From Theocolax elegans (taxonomy: Eukaryota > Arthropoda > Insecta > Hymenoptera > Cerocephalidae), in the NCBI GenBank assembly GCA_026168455.1, contig CM047425.1:45766362-45830361 (forward strand): 64,000 nucleotides of DNA, read 5' to 3'. The notes under the pieces were generated by a model, which did no database searches, was not told the DNA's origin, and saw only the letters and a program-made list of their open reading frames with translations. Shown here in pieces: positions 36,353-46,879 of the stretch. Made by a program: the position numbers and the translations under genes. The stretch's first letter is position 1. The number at the start of each line of letters is the position of its first letter.

Positions 36353-36771
36353 TTTAGATTGCGTTTTTTTTATACGAGATGCGCCTACATAAGTGCCCGA
36401 ATAAAATAGAATTTTATTATAAAAGGTAGTGAGTCTAGTTTAATTTAATTGATTTTTGTTGTTATTAATTTATTTAAAATTTAATTTTTTTAAGTACGAG
36501 TGGATTTTACGTGTAATTTTTTATTATATTCTAGTTACGTTAATTAGTATATTTGATTAATTCTACCCTTTAAATTATTGTATTTAGACAATAATTTATA
36601 AGTTTGAACCGGATTTTCTTTTATTGTTTAGTTTGGTTAAATGAAATCCGAGGTCGGTAATAATAATTTTTTTTAATTAATTAAACGTAAATAATAGTAA
36701 ATTTGAATTTTAAAATTGAAATATAGATCGACTTAATAAAAATTGTAACACCTGTGCAAGGGTAAAAATAT
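36353..36771 (+). other. untranslated leader between primer site and gag
   Basis: AT-rich, no open frame of note; the expected position of leader and packaging signals. Confidence 0.5.
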
Positions 36772-38313
36772 ATGACCACGCAAGTCGATCAGTGGATTAG
36801 TACGCAATCCAGCGAACAAATACAGGCGCACTTGGAGTCGTTAGAGATGCGTACAGACGGCTCTGTATACAAAAAAGCTGAACTACTCCAACAGTGGTTG
36901 TTAGGTAATTGTACGGCTCAAGAGTTCGCAGCCAAGACAGACTCAAATGACGATCGTGTCAGGCGGAACAGGCGGAGGACAGGTTGCTTTAAGTCCATGG
37001 CTGCCCTGAATTCGGAGATTCCGGACCCGGATTCTGACCCAGATGTAGTAGAGGTTCTACAGAGGACTCTCGCTCTAGAAGTAGAAGATACGGACGAGCG
37101 AGAGGAAGATGAGCAGTCGTATACCTCCGGCCAAGAAACCGACAAAGAGGAATGGATAACTTTGGTATCCGAAACTGGCGCTCAGTTCGAGATACCAAAG
37201 AATTTTGCTTCGATGTTAGCGGAGCAAATGAGAAAATTATCCACTTTGACGGAACGGATTAAGGAGCTGGAAGCACAGATGCACACCGTCAACAGCAACT
37301 TGGACTTGTTAAGCGGTGCACAAGCTTCCAGCACAAACAATGTCCGGGAGCCAATCCAACATGTCCAGTTCCAGAACACCTCTACGTATCACACCCTGGA
37401 CGAGACGGACATTAGACCACAACACGTGCAGGTAGAGCCTGAGGGGACTCAAGCACCTCATGCAGATGCTGGAGGAGCTTTGGGGAGGGGTGACACAGGG
37501 AGACCGAGACAGCCTCCATGTTCAAGCTCTCCCTACCCTAATCTGAAGGACTTTTACGAGTCCGGCCTATCAGCGTCGAGATCGGCCGGGACACCGCGCA
37601 ATGTTGGTGCGGTGGTTGGTAAGTGGGGAGTCCGATTCTCTGGCGACAAAAGCCAGAGTGTCGATGCCTTCCTTGCGAGAGTCGAAGATTGTAGGATTCT
37701 CGCCAACCTCAGCGAGGACGTGGTCTTGCCGTCCTTGTCCGAACTTCTCACTGGAACCGCAGCTACGTGGTACCGGAATGAGAAGGACAAATGGCACTCG
37801 TGGCAAGATTTTGTGAAATCTGCCAAGAAATGGTACGGTATGAGCCAAAGCTTCCAACAAAGGATCATCGAGGAGTCCAATGCTCGGACACAGGATGAGG
37901 ATGAGCAGGTGAGAGATTACATCACTTGCTCAATCGCAATCATGCGAAAACCCAACCCGATTCCGAGCGAGCGTAGGCAATTGGACCATCTCTACCGTAA
38001 CATGCTACCTCAGCTTCAACGGTTGTTTAAGAGAGCTGAAGCCAAATTGGTTGAAGATTTATTGGAGCTGGCGATGGACGCCGAGCAAACGCTCGAACGT
38101 GAAAAGTTATATCGACCGCCTCCGGCAGAGGAAGATTTAATGCTGCCAGAACTTGCTTACAAGGCAAAGTCCAAGAAGCGGCCAACCACCAAGCCCAAGG
38201 TAGCAAGCGTGGCTAAGGAGGTGAGTGAGTCGAGTCGGGAAGATCCGATTGAACGGCTTACAAAATTCCTGGAAAAAACCATTAGGACTAGACCGAGACG
38301 GGATACTACCTGA
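36772..38313 (+). CDS. Ty3/gypsy Gag-like protein, C-terminus lost by deletion
   Basis: 513 codons open from ATG. Residues about 12-45 (SEQIQAHLESLEMRTDGSVY...) look like a SAP-type helix-extended-loop-helix segment often found at the front of such Gags. An acidic stretch lies at about 95-125, a coiled coil at about 145-180 (LAEQMRKLSTLTERIKELEA), and the retrotransposon Gag (capsid) domain at about 278-380 with TWYRNEKDKWHSW. No CCHC zinc knuckle follows: near 38285 the sequence passes into the end of RT in another frame, so the last 10 residues are out-of-frame pol. Inferred role: capsid protein forming virus-like particles. Confidence 0.85.
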   Translation: MTTQVDQWISTQSSEQIQAHLESLEMRTDGSVYKKAELLQQWLLGNCTAQEFAAKTDSNDDRVRRNRRRTGCFKSMAALNSEIPDPDSDPDVVEVLQRTLALEVEDTDEREEDEQSYTSGQETDKEEWITLVSETGAQFEIPKNFASMLAEQMRKLSTLTERIKELEAQMHTVNSNLDLLSGAQASSTNNVREPIQHVQFQNTSTYHTLDETDIRPQHVQVEPEGTQAPHADAGGALGRGDTGRPRQPPCSSSPYPNLKDFYESGLSASRSAGTPRNVGAVVGKWGVRFSGDKSQSVDAFLARVEDCRILANLSEDVVLPSLSELLTGTAATWYRNEKDKWHSWQDFVKSAKKWYGMSQSFQQRIIEESNARTQDEDEQVRDYITCSIAIMRKPNPIPSERRQLDHLYRNMLPQLQRLFKRAEAKLVEDLLELAMDAEQTLEREKLYRPPPAEEDLMLPELAYKAKSKKRPTTKPKVASVAKEVSESSREDPIERLTKFLEKTIRTRPRRDTT

Positions 38314-38780
38314 CCCAGCTAAAACGGAGCCGATTAAAGAATATCCGGCTCCCAAGAATTTGAAGCAGCTGAGACGGTTTCTCGGTATGGCATCTTGTTA
38401 CAGACGCTTCATGTACGACTATGCTACCATAGCTGAGCCGCTACCGCATCTGACCAAGAAAGACCAGAAACATCTTTGGCTGGAAGAACAAGAGAGCGCC
38501 TTCCAGCAGCTTAAAGCTCCCGATGAGAACGGTGAGTACGTGGTCCAGACAGACGCTAGTGACACTGGTATCGGTGCAGTGTTGTTACAGATTGTCGGCG
38601 GAGAAGAGAGAGTCCTGGAGTTCGCCAATAGAATCCTTTCGCCCGCCGAACGCAAATACAGCGTCACAGAACGGGAATGCTTGGCCGTAATATGGGCGAT
38701 TAAGAAGTTTAGACCATACGTCGAAGGTTACCAGTTTGAAGTTGTCACTGACCATAGTAGTCTTCGTTGGTTATTCAATA
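38285..38780 (+). pseudogene. gypsy pol fragment: end of RT and most of RNase H
   Basis: In the +1 frame relative to gag, homology starts at LDRDGI...DPAKTEPIKEYP, the RT thumb/connection region, and continues with LRRFLGMASCYRRF. RNase H follows with its catalytic residues in QTDASDTGIGAVL, TERECLAVIWAI and TDHSSLRWL. Protease and the RT palm are missing, removed by the deletion that fused this part to gag. RNase H is cut at 38780 by a 4-kb insertion and resumes at 42774. Confidence 0.88.
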
Positions 38781-38814
38781 TTGCAACATACCCAAATAAC
38801 CGACCAATTAAATA

Positions 38815-39560
38815 AATAAATAAATATGAAAGAATTTTCTATTTTAAATCTCGCGCGTAAATGGTTTAGCAACTTTCGGTCAATTTGATGCGCGGCACGC
38901 GAACACTCCGCCCTCACCGCGCGGGCTAGTTTGGACAGGTGGGCAATCCAACTAACAACGCTACAAGCTAATTAACTACGCAATAAAGACGCGGCCGGTT
39001 TACGCTGTATTTTAATTTAACGAAACATGTTTTCTTTTATGTAATTAACGTAATTATTAGTATAATTAACCTGAATATGTCCCGGAGATCCGACAAATTA
39101 GTTTCTTTCATTATTGTCATATTGAAATAACAATTTAACAAAATCAATAATTGAATAATCAATTATTTATTGTAAAACGTAGATATGCATTAAATAACGT
39201 TGATACACGATATATTAAACTTGAACGATTAATTAAAGGGTTTAAATTATGTTAAATAAGTAAATTAATTATTAAATAATAACAAACAAAAAAGGGAAAT
39301 AAATAAAATCTTCATAGAAAATCATGCGCGTGTATCTATAGCGTTAAATCAATTATCATCGATCGCGCATTAGACAATCTTTGAGATAACGAGATACCTT
39401 AGTCCTTATAAGGGCTAGCGCAGTCATTTAATGAAGATTACGGTTTTCGACTCGGAAGATTTTTTTGCTTTTCAAAATTTCGAATTTCGTCTTGGCTGAG
39501 AGGCGTCCATATCCTTCCGGGAGACCTTCGAGAATTCTTGAAATTTCGATTAACAAGAGT
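38815..39560. other. AT-rich non-coding part of the 4-kb insertion
   Basis: No gene. A short GC-rich stretch near 38910-38940 and the inverted pair tcaataattga/tcaattattta near 39140-39165 are the only features seen. Confidence 0.5.
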
Positions 39561-39572
39561 AAGTATGAACCA

Positions 39573-39905
39573 GGGGCTGGGTAGCCAACAGGCGACAAGC
39601 CCCGAGTGAATCCTGGTTCGTCCGGATTTGCGACCCCTTTATTTTTTTTACGGGTAGAAAAGAGTTTATCTCTTTTCCGTTTGTGTACCCCTTGGCTTGC
39701 AAAGGCCATGCGTGATCGATGCCTGAGGCTAGATCCGGGTGAACCAAACGGTTTCCCAATCGCGCGTTTTACAGTTTTTTTGGACTCCCTTTTGGTGATC
39801 GGGCTTCCGCGCCGGTTAAAATCTTAGTTTACACGATTAATTATTCGTTTATTAATAGTTTCCGTCGGAACAAAGGGGCTGGATAGACACCGGGTGACAA
39901 GCCCC
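39573..39905 (+). repeat. two copies of a conserved GC-rich stem-loop motif
   Basis: At 39573-39603 and 39875-39905 a 31-base motif occurs twice, 302 bp apart: GGGGCTGG, then a variable middle, then GACAAGCCCC. GGGGCT pairs with AGCCCC. The middle differs at several positions while the stem is unchanged. In the first copy an outer stem GAACCA/TGGTTC is also possible; in the second, ATCACGGA/TCCGTGAT makes a separate hairpin just downstream. This suggests a structured RNA or a DNA-binding site of unknown nature. Confidence 0.55.
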
Positions 39906-39985
39906 AAGTAATCACGGAATCGATCCGTGATTGCGTAAATAATCATTTTTATAATTTCGAGTTGTCCGCGAAAAAAATCAAATAT

Positions 39986-41350
39986 ATGGGAGATTCCATG
40001 TGAAGTGATCCAGTTAAAAAATAGAATTTTGTTTTAATGTATGGAATCAGTAAAAAACTACTTGAATAGAGTGTAGCTAAATTTTTAGACCTGAATTACA
40101 ATTAGTACCAAAGCTGTAGCCAATCAAAAAATCGAATTTTTTGAAAAAATTGACTTTTTGGCCATGTTTATCACTTAATAACTCAAAATCTAACAATTTT
40201 TTCTTATATACATTAAATTTGAAAAAGTTTATTAATTTCAAGAAGAATTAGTTGAAATATTTCATTTATATTATTTTAAAACTTTGAATATGGTTATAAT
40301 CAATAAAAACCTGTATAGTAAAAAAAAGGGTTGTACGATCAAAAATATTTTATCCATCCAAAAATCTAATTCATCGATGATTAATTACCTTCAAAATAAT
40401 GCAAAGTTTGAGTGCGGCAGAGCATTTCAGACAAAGTTATGGTGTTTTCAGGCAAATTTCTTAAAAAAAGAGAGCGAATGCATTTTATGAAAAATACAGA
40501 CTAACCGTATACTTGCATTCAAACAATATGAAACTATTATTCCTTAATATTACTAAAATGTACTATTTATTGTTAGTTACTGATACTTTTATTTAGTTTT
40601 TATTTAAGTCTGATACTTTTAGTTATACTTGTTATATAATTGGATTTATTGGAATTATAAAAAGTTTCAGGTATTTATCCAAGTATATAACAGGTATAAC
40701 TGCTTATACCTACTGTTTTGTGTTTGTAAGCAACTTAGAGATTATAAAGTAACAGTAACTAACAATAAATAGTATATTTTAGTAATATTAAGGAATAATA
40801 GTTTCATATTGTTTGAATGCAAGTATACGGTTAGTCTGTATTTTTCATAAAATGCATTCGCTCTCTTTTTTTAAGAAATTTGCCTGAAAACACCATAACT
40901 TTGTCTGAAATGCTCTGCCGCACTCAAACTTTGCATTATTTTGAAGGTAATTAATCATCGATGAATTAGATTTTTGGATGGATAAAATATTTTTGATCGT
41001 ACAACCATTTTTTTTTACTATAAAGGTTTTTATTGATTATAACCATATTCAAAGTTTTAAAATAATATAAATGAAATATTTCAACTGATTCTTCTTGAAA
41101 TTAATAAACTTTTTCAAATTTAATGTATATAAGATAAAATTGTTAGATTTTGAGTTATTAAGTGATAAACATGGCCAATAAGTCAATTTTTTCAAAAAAT
41201 TCTATTTTTTGATTGGCTACAACTCTGGTACTAATTGAAATTCAGGTCTAAAAATTTAGCTACACTCTATTCAAGTAGTTTTTTACTGATTCCATACATT
41301 AAAACAAAATTCTATTTTTTAACTGGATCACTTCACATGGAATCTCCCAT
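39986..41350. mobile_element. 1.36-kb foldback element, 600-bp arms
   Basis: Arms 39986-40585 and 40750-41350 are inverse complements with few differences. Ends are ATGGGAGATTCCATGTGAAG and its complement; TA-rich sequence flanks both. Spacer about 165 bp. No protein; the 68-codon frame in the left arm is chance. A read-through transcript would form about 600 bp of dsRNA. Confidence 0.9.
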
Positions 41351-41384
41351 ATATATATCTATTAATGTTGAAATAAAAGGAATA

Positions 41385-41632
41385 AAGACAAAAGATGCCA
41401 TTGGCCACATATAAAAATAAATTATGTTTTTTGTAATTACTATTTGGCCTTCCCTGAATTTTCCTCTCCTTATGCGGGTCCTATATATTACGCTTATGAA
41501 TTCTTAATTTTATTTTTATTTTAATTTTCTTTCGCAACCAAACGAACCCACACGGTTGAAGATTTGCTCGAGGTCCTTCTGAGCGTTCATCGTCGTCGTC
41601 GATCATTTCGCCTCGATAAAACTATATACACG

Positions 41633-41686
<54 letters not shown>

Positions 41687-41938
41687 TATAAAAATAACAC
41701 ACATATAAAAACACATATAAAAATAAATTATGTTTTTTGTAATTACTATTTGGCCTTCCCTGAATTTTCCTCTCCTTATGCGGGTCCTATATATTACGCT
41801 TATGAATTCTTAATTTTATTTTTATTTTAATTTTCTTTCGCAACCAAACGAACCCACACGGTTGAAGATTTGCTCGAGGTCCTTCCGAGCGTTCATCGTC
41901 GTCGTCAATCATTTCGCCTCGATAAAACTATATACACG

Positions 41939-41978
<40 letters not shown>

Positions 41979-42230
41979 TATAAAAATAACACACATATAA
42001 AAACACATATAAAAATAAATTATGTTTTTTGTAATTACTATTTGGCCTTCCCTGAATTTTCCTCTCCTTATGCGGGTCCTATATATTACGCTTATGAATT
42101 CTTAATTTTATTTTTATTTTAATTTTCTTTCGCAACCAAACGAACCCACACGGTTGAAGATTTGCTCGAGGTCCTTCCGAGCGTTCATCGTCGTCGTCAA
42201 TCATTTCGCCTCGATAAAACTATATACACG

Positions 42231-42270
<40 letters not shown>

Positions 42271-42555
42271 TATAAAAATAACACACATATAAAAACACAT
42301 ATAAAAATAAATTATGTTTTTTGTAATTACTATTTGGCCTTCCCTGAATTTTCCTCTCCTTATGCGGGTCCTATATATTACGCTTATGAATTCTTAATTT
42401 TATTTTTATTTTAATTTTCTTTCGCAACCAAACGAACCCACACGGTTGAAGATTTGCTCGAGGTCCTTCCGAGCGTTCATCGTCGTCGTCAATCATTTCG
42501 CCTCGATAAAACTATATACACGTATATGTATATATATATATATATATAATTAAAT
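41385..42555 (+). repeat. tandem repeat, period about 292 bp, 4 copies
   Basis: Units start near 41405, 41711, 42003 and 42295. Each has a unique part (ggccttccctgaattttcc ... gaagatttgctcgaggtcc ... cgtcgtcgtc) and a (TA)n tract of variable length that explains the first unit's extra 15 bp. Units are nearly identical, so amplification is recent. Confidence 0.9.
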
Positions 42556-42773
42556 TATTAATGCATGCAATAAAATTTTCTTTTTTTCTTTATTTTAAAT
42601 TTCTTTTCCTGCTTGGTTACGAGGTTGCATTTATTTATTTTATTTTGCATGGCTTTAAATTTTATTATTATTATGATTTAAAAGAATTCATGAGACGACG
42701 TGAAACAGATGAAAGGATCTATTTTGTAAAGAATCAAATTTTAAAAGAGCAAAAAGGTGGTTGCAATACACGT

Positions 42774-42946
42774 AATCCAACGAACCGGCTCGCCAGATGG
42801 GCATTAGAACTCCAGTCTCATCAATTTACTATTGAGCACAGGAAAGGAGCTCTAAACTACGTTCCTGATGCACTTTCTCGTATGTATGAGGAAGACGAGC
42901 CGGCCTTATCCTCCGTCTCTTGGAGCCATACTACTAAGGACCCCTG
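42774..42946 (+). pseudogene. gypsy RNase H C-terminus
   Basis: Continuation of the RNase H interrupted at 38780: RLARWALELQSHQFTIEHR and GALNYVPDALSR, the standard end of the domain. A TGA at 42945-42947 closes it, and a second TGA follows at 42957-42959. Confidence 0.85.
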
Positions 42947-42959
42947 ATACCTTTCGTGA

Positions 42960-43859
42960 ACCAAAGACGTAAGTGAGCGGCCGAGAGAATTTCCTGATTG
43001 GAAGATCCAAGGTGGAAACCTGTATTCGTATCGGGTGGATATCGAATTGGATGACGCCATGGAAGATCAAGACGTTTGGAAGTTGGTCGTACCCGAAGAG
43101 CACAGACAGGCCATCCTCCGAGAATGTCATGATGATCCGGCAGCTGGCCACTTAGGAAGAGAAAAGACATTCGGTCGAGTGGCAAAGTTATATTATTGGC
43201 CACGTTACTATGCCGGAGTTGGCGAGTATGTACGCAAATGTCAAGTGTGTCAGCAATGCAAGGTGGAGCAACGCCCTCCCATGGGTTTGATGGGTAGGCG
43301 AGTGATTGAAAAGCCGTGGCAAGTGGTAGCAGGAGACGTTACTGGACTACTGCCCCGCTCCACACACGGATTTGAATATGTTTTGGTCTTCCAAGACTTG
43401 TTCATGCGCTGGATTGAAGCAGTGCCGATCCGGAAAGCTAACGCTAAGATGATCGTGAAGGAGTTACACGAACGAGTCGTCAGACGTTCTCGTACACCGG
43501 AAGTATTTTTATCTGACAACAGCTCTGAGTTCAAAAACAAGCTCGTAGATGATTATCTCGTGGAACGAGGAATATTTCATACAACTATTCCTTCGTACCA
43601 CGCTCAGGCCAATCCCGTCGAATGTGCTAATCGGACGCTGAAAACGATGGTAGCGTCTTACATTACCGAGAAGCACAACACTTGGGACGAGAAGTTACCG
43701 GACCTCGTGTTTGCTTTAAATACAGCGGTAGAGAGTTCGACAGGATGGAGCCCGGCCATGTTTAATTACGGTCGGCAGCCTGAGCCACCCGGCACTGCTC
43801 GTCGAGTCCAAGACGAGTTAACTCTGCAACGTTTGGAATACCTGCGTTTGCTTGAGTGA
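42960..43859 (+). CDS. Ty3/gypsy integrase (domains complete, C-terminus truncated)
   Basis: Same frame as the RNase H tail but behind two TGA stops. Counting from codon 43035: the zinc-binding HHCC set is H32, H39, C69, C72; the catalytic triad is D101 (VVAGDVTG), D161 (LSDNSSEF) and E196 (NPVECANRTL) with the canonical 35-residue spacing between D161 and E196. The GKAFxS-type glycine after DN is replaced by serine. The C-terminal domain stops soon after RLEYLRLLE, where an AT-rich repeat begins, so the usual tail is missing. Known role of the family: inserting element cDNA into the host chromosome. Broken context makes activity unlikely. Confidence 0.88.
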   Translation, partial: TKDVSERPREFPDWKIQGGNLYSYRVDIELDDAMEDQDVWKLVVPEEHRQAILRECHDDPAAGHLGREKTFGRVAKLYYWPRYYAGVGEYVRKCQVCQQCKVEQRPPMGLMGRRVIEKPWQVVAGDVTGLLPRSTHGFEYVLVFQDLFMRWIEAVPIRKANAKMIVKELHERVVRRSRTPEVFLSDNSSEFKNKLVDDYLVERGIFHTTIPSYHAQANPVECANRTLKTMVASYITEKHNTWDEKLPDLVFALNTAVESSTGWSPAMFNYGRQPEPPGTARRVQDELTLQRLEYLRLLE

Positions 43860-43886
43860 AGTGAAATGTGAAAAGTGAATGAATGA

Positions 43887-44088
43887 AAAAAATTACAATA
43901 ATCATCGACTAAATCATTATAATTTTTTAGAATTTTTAACAACAATTGACGAGTAGTTACATATTTATAAATAATAAATATAAATTGAACTTGAGAAAAT
44001 TTAAGGCAATCTGGGACAATTTACACAAATCTAGATTTTATCAAATTTTTATAAATATTAACAAAAATTGTAAAATAAAAAAAATTTT
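43887..44088 (-). repeat. AT-rich dispersed repeat, partner of 3933-4145
   Basis: Inverted relative to 3933-4145; see that entry. It truncates the integrase C-terminus. Confidence 0.75.
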
Positions 44089-45150
44089 TTTGAAATTTTA
44101 TTGACTGAATATTTAAATTTTATCTATTGGTTGTAAATAAAACACAAGAATTAATATTCAAATTTTCTTGATATGTCTGACTACTGTCAAGGTGACATGA
44201 TACAGACGTATACTGACGTGTCTCGAAAATTTGAATTATATAGCTTTACAAAACCGTCTGTGATATGACTAGCAAATTTTGTTTTTATTAAGAATTTTTA
44301 ATATTGACTGCTTTTTGCTTAATTAGTGTTATATGTATTGTAATAAATTATTTATGTATTTCTATATTTATTACGAATAAATTATGATGTTATATATGGA
44401 GGATTCAGAGAAGAAAGGTATATGAACATAACCTCAATCTTTGTGTTAATTTAACATAATATTTGTTTTGTTACTACTTTTGTTTTTAATTGTAGAGCGA
44501 CACATTGGAGATACTACGGAAATTATACCTAATGCCAAATATGTGCAATAATTGATCAAAATTGTATTCAAATAAAAATGTGTAGAATGTTGTAAATAAA
44601 TGATTGATTTAGTAAAGGTATAGCCTGATGAGGATAGAGAACTTCCATTGAAACGTCGCCAATTAAATAATTACTTGGTTTGTCCACCAAAAATCGATAT
44701 TAAAAATTTTCCTTTGAATTGACTGCGCGAACAATAATCAATTAATTATTAATGTAAATTTAGTTGTTTTCTCTCTTCAAATGAGTAATTTTAGTAATTT
44801 ACTCTTTTCAAATTTAGTAGGTGACCTTTTTATACTTTGAAGGTGCAGTTTTTATACTTCTGCGTTTAGCATGTAGGATCATTGCGTCTATTACAAAATA
44901 GTACGTTTATATGTATAAATAAATATTGATGAAAGCATATTGCGAAAAATTTATATGCAGTACTACCAACTTAAAATCAAGGCAATAAAATTTAAGCCTG
45001 AGTTATTGCCTTTTTTTAAAAAAAATCTTTGTTAACGTAATGTTCAAAACAATTCTGAGTCAACGCAGTTTTTAAAAAATTCTGAGTTAATACAGTTTTT
45101 AAGAAATTTCAGAATTTTTCTGTAGAATTGTGGTCTAAGGTCCCTAAGTT
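44089..45150. other. AT-rich non-coding region
   Basis: No gene recognised. It contains a hammerhead-like motif (44611-44675) and several near-direct repeats such as agtttttaaaaaattctgag and agtttttaagaaatttcag near 45068-45110. Confidence 0.5.
44611..44675 (+). ncRNA. degenerate hammerhead-like motif of Penelope type
   Basis: CTGATGA (44625-44631) is followed after 18 bases by GAAACGTC (44650-44657). The core boxes are exact and the spacing fits. Possible stem I pairs are GC (44623-44624) with GC (44658-44659) and AGTAA (44611-44615) with TTACT (44671-44675). Stem II is poor (GGA with TCC, off register). The run GAAACGTC is the form seen in hammerheads of Penelope-like elements, and Penelope relics occur in this window. 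Probably a decayed copy. Confidence 0.35.
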
Positions 45151-45159
45151 AGGGCCAAA

Positions 45160-46560
45160 CTACGTAAAGGTGTTGGCGAGTCAGACCTCTTACGCCTAGA
45201 GGCGTATCCCGGCCGGGTAGGGTGTAGCTAATGTTAAAATTTTCAAAATTTCAAAAATCATTCGATTGAACTATTTTTTTGTTTTTAGCATTATTTATGT
45301 TTTACCTGGCCAAATAAAGTCATTTTGTATCATTATTGCTTGGAAAACATTATATAGGGCGCCATCAACCGAAATTTGAGTTCCTCTTGTGACAATGTGC
45401 TTTGGACATGTCAAGTATCGAGCTATCGAACCCTTAAATCTTTCCCTACACCTACCTACCCGCACTATAAATAAGCCCTACCTACCCTCTTAGACTAAAA
45501 CCCTATCCCAAGCACAGCACACATAAGCCGAAGCACTAAGGTGGTCCTGGCGTTGAAGGCTCGGTCAGCATTAGGTAGGCTCCTCCGGGTTTGACACTGC
45601 CAAGCAGATGAAGCAACGAGTCTATTATTAAGGAAGCCTCGAGGACCATCCTTAGCTCCGCAGGACAGAAAAATAGGCGAAGAGGCACCATACAGGCGGG
45701 AAGAGTCTCCAACGCCAACCAGTATACAGCTATAAAAGAGCAACGTAATCAATACAAGTACGCCTTAAGAGGACGAGGAGCAAGGAAGAGGATATACAGC
45801 TGTATGTAAACACTACAGCTGTACGAGGAACAGTATAGGACAGAATGAGTTTATGTTGCTATACGTAAACAACGTGTATAGCACACCTCTTAAAATAGCA
45901 CATACATGAATACGCATACTTGCGTAATCCCTACTACGAGGTATTTACTTGGAGCTGTAGAAGGAGCGGCTATCAGTCACCGAGGTCACGTCGTCGAGAA
46001 GAGAGGATCAAGGCGGCTCCGAGCAGCGATGCGGCGGCGGGTGAGATGTGTGCCTGAAACTCACACGTGTCACTATAATGTGACGCCAGTTCAGGTGCTG
46101 CGTGCGTGAGAGTGCATGAGAGTGCATGAGAGGCACGGGCATCTGAACTATAGGGAACGTTAGGGACGCGAAGATGTAAAGAGGATCGCGGTGGTTCCAT
46201 CGGGAGGACAGGAAACTCTAATTATTAGACTAATTACAGTGACCGATGATATCTTCCGATGGACACAAGCACCACTGTTTCAACTACATGTGCTTTGTTT
46301 ACAGACACACCGTTCACCTCCATCGCTGATTAGCCCTGGCAGCATAAATAGAGCGACGTTAAATAACATTAAAAAAAAAAAAACGATAACCGTTAGTTGC
46401 GTCCGTTTAGGAAACTAGTTATAAGGTAGCATTGTAAAGTTTGTAAGTCGCGTAGTACTAAGTATTGCTTATTTATTTGATTCTAGATTAACTAATTTCG
46501 CATCCCAGTCAGCAGGGGAAACGGCGATTCCATTTATTTTCTATTGTACACAACATAGCT
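45160..46560. other. mixed-composition non-coding region with possible promoter
   Basis: More balanced in base composition than its surroundings. CTATAAATAAGC near 45468 would suit a TATA box, and a second TATA-like element (cataaatag) occurs near 46345. Open frames of 60-85 codons overlap on both strands and none has a recognisable domain. It could be an LTR, a host regulatory region or decayed TE. Confidence 0.3.
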
Positions 46561-46575
46561 TTATAAATATATATA

Positions 46576-46610
46576 CTAGGGGGGCTTCGCCCCCTGCGCG
46601 CTTCGCGCGC
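46576..46610. repeat. paired GC hairpins next to CTAG, possible Helitron-type terminus
   Basis: GGGGGC-TTC-GCCCCC (46580-46594) and GCGCGC-TTC-GCGCGC (46596-46610) are adjacent perfect hairpins in an AT-rich setting. Read on the minus strand they end in CTAG followed by T, which resembles the hairpin-plus-CTRR end of Helitrons. No helicase is seen. Confidence 0.4.
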
Positions 46611-46879
46611 CAACCCCCTATTTTTAATTTCGAAAAAGGTTTTTCGTAATAAATTTATTTAAAATAATGTTTTAAATTGTATTATTTTTTCACTACCATG
46701 GACACCTTAGAAATTAAACCGATTCACACAACACCATGGAGGTACTGTTATAATGCATTGGGTTTTATACCAAAAATTTAATTTTTTTTTAAATACGATT
46801 ACAATTTATAAATAAAAGTTTTTACCAAAATTTAGTATAATGAAATCAGAATAATAATAATAAAAAAAAATAGAAACAT

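Larger units (their letters stand above)
38781..42773. mobile_element. 4-kb insertion splitting gypsy RNase H
   Basis: The RNase H frame stops making sense after HSSLRWLFN and resumes at NPTNRLARWALELQ. The 5-bp sequence CAATA occurs at both edges (38776-38780 and 42774-42778), consistent with a target duplication. Inside are non-coding AT-rich DNA, a repeated GC stem-loop, a 1.36-kb foldback and a 292-bp tandem repeat. No coding potential or clear terminal repeats, so its class is unknown; more than one event may be involved. Confidence 0.7.

Noticed and set aside
36742..36760. TGTAACACCTGTGC as the start of an LTR
   Set aside because: It lies downstream of the primer-binding-like site and just before gag, so it cannot be the LTR start.
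41564..42414. Repeated 86-88-codon frames with TYIYIYIYI-type runs
   Set aside because: They are translations of a 292-bp tandem repeat with a (TA)n tract.
3933..44088. A 40-kb Polinton/Maverick-like element bounded by the inverted AT-rich repeats
   Set aside because: No polymerase B, packaging ATPase, cysteine protease or capsid frames occur between them; the only integrase belongs to the gypsy element.
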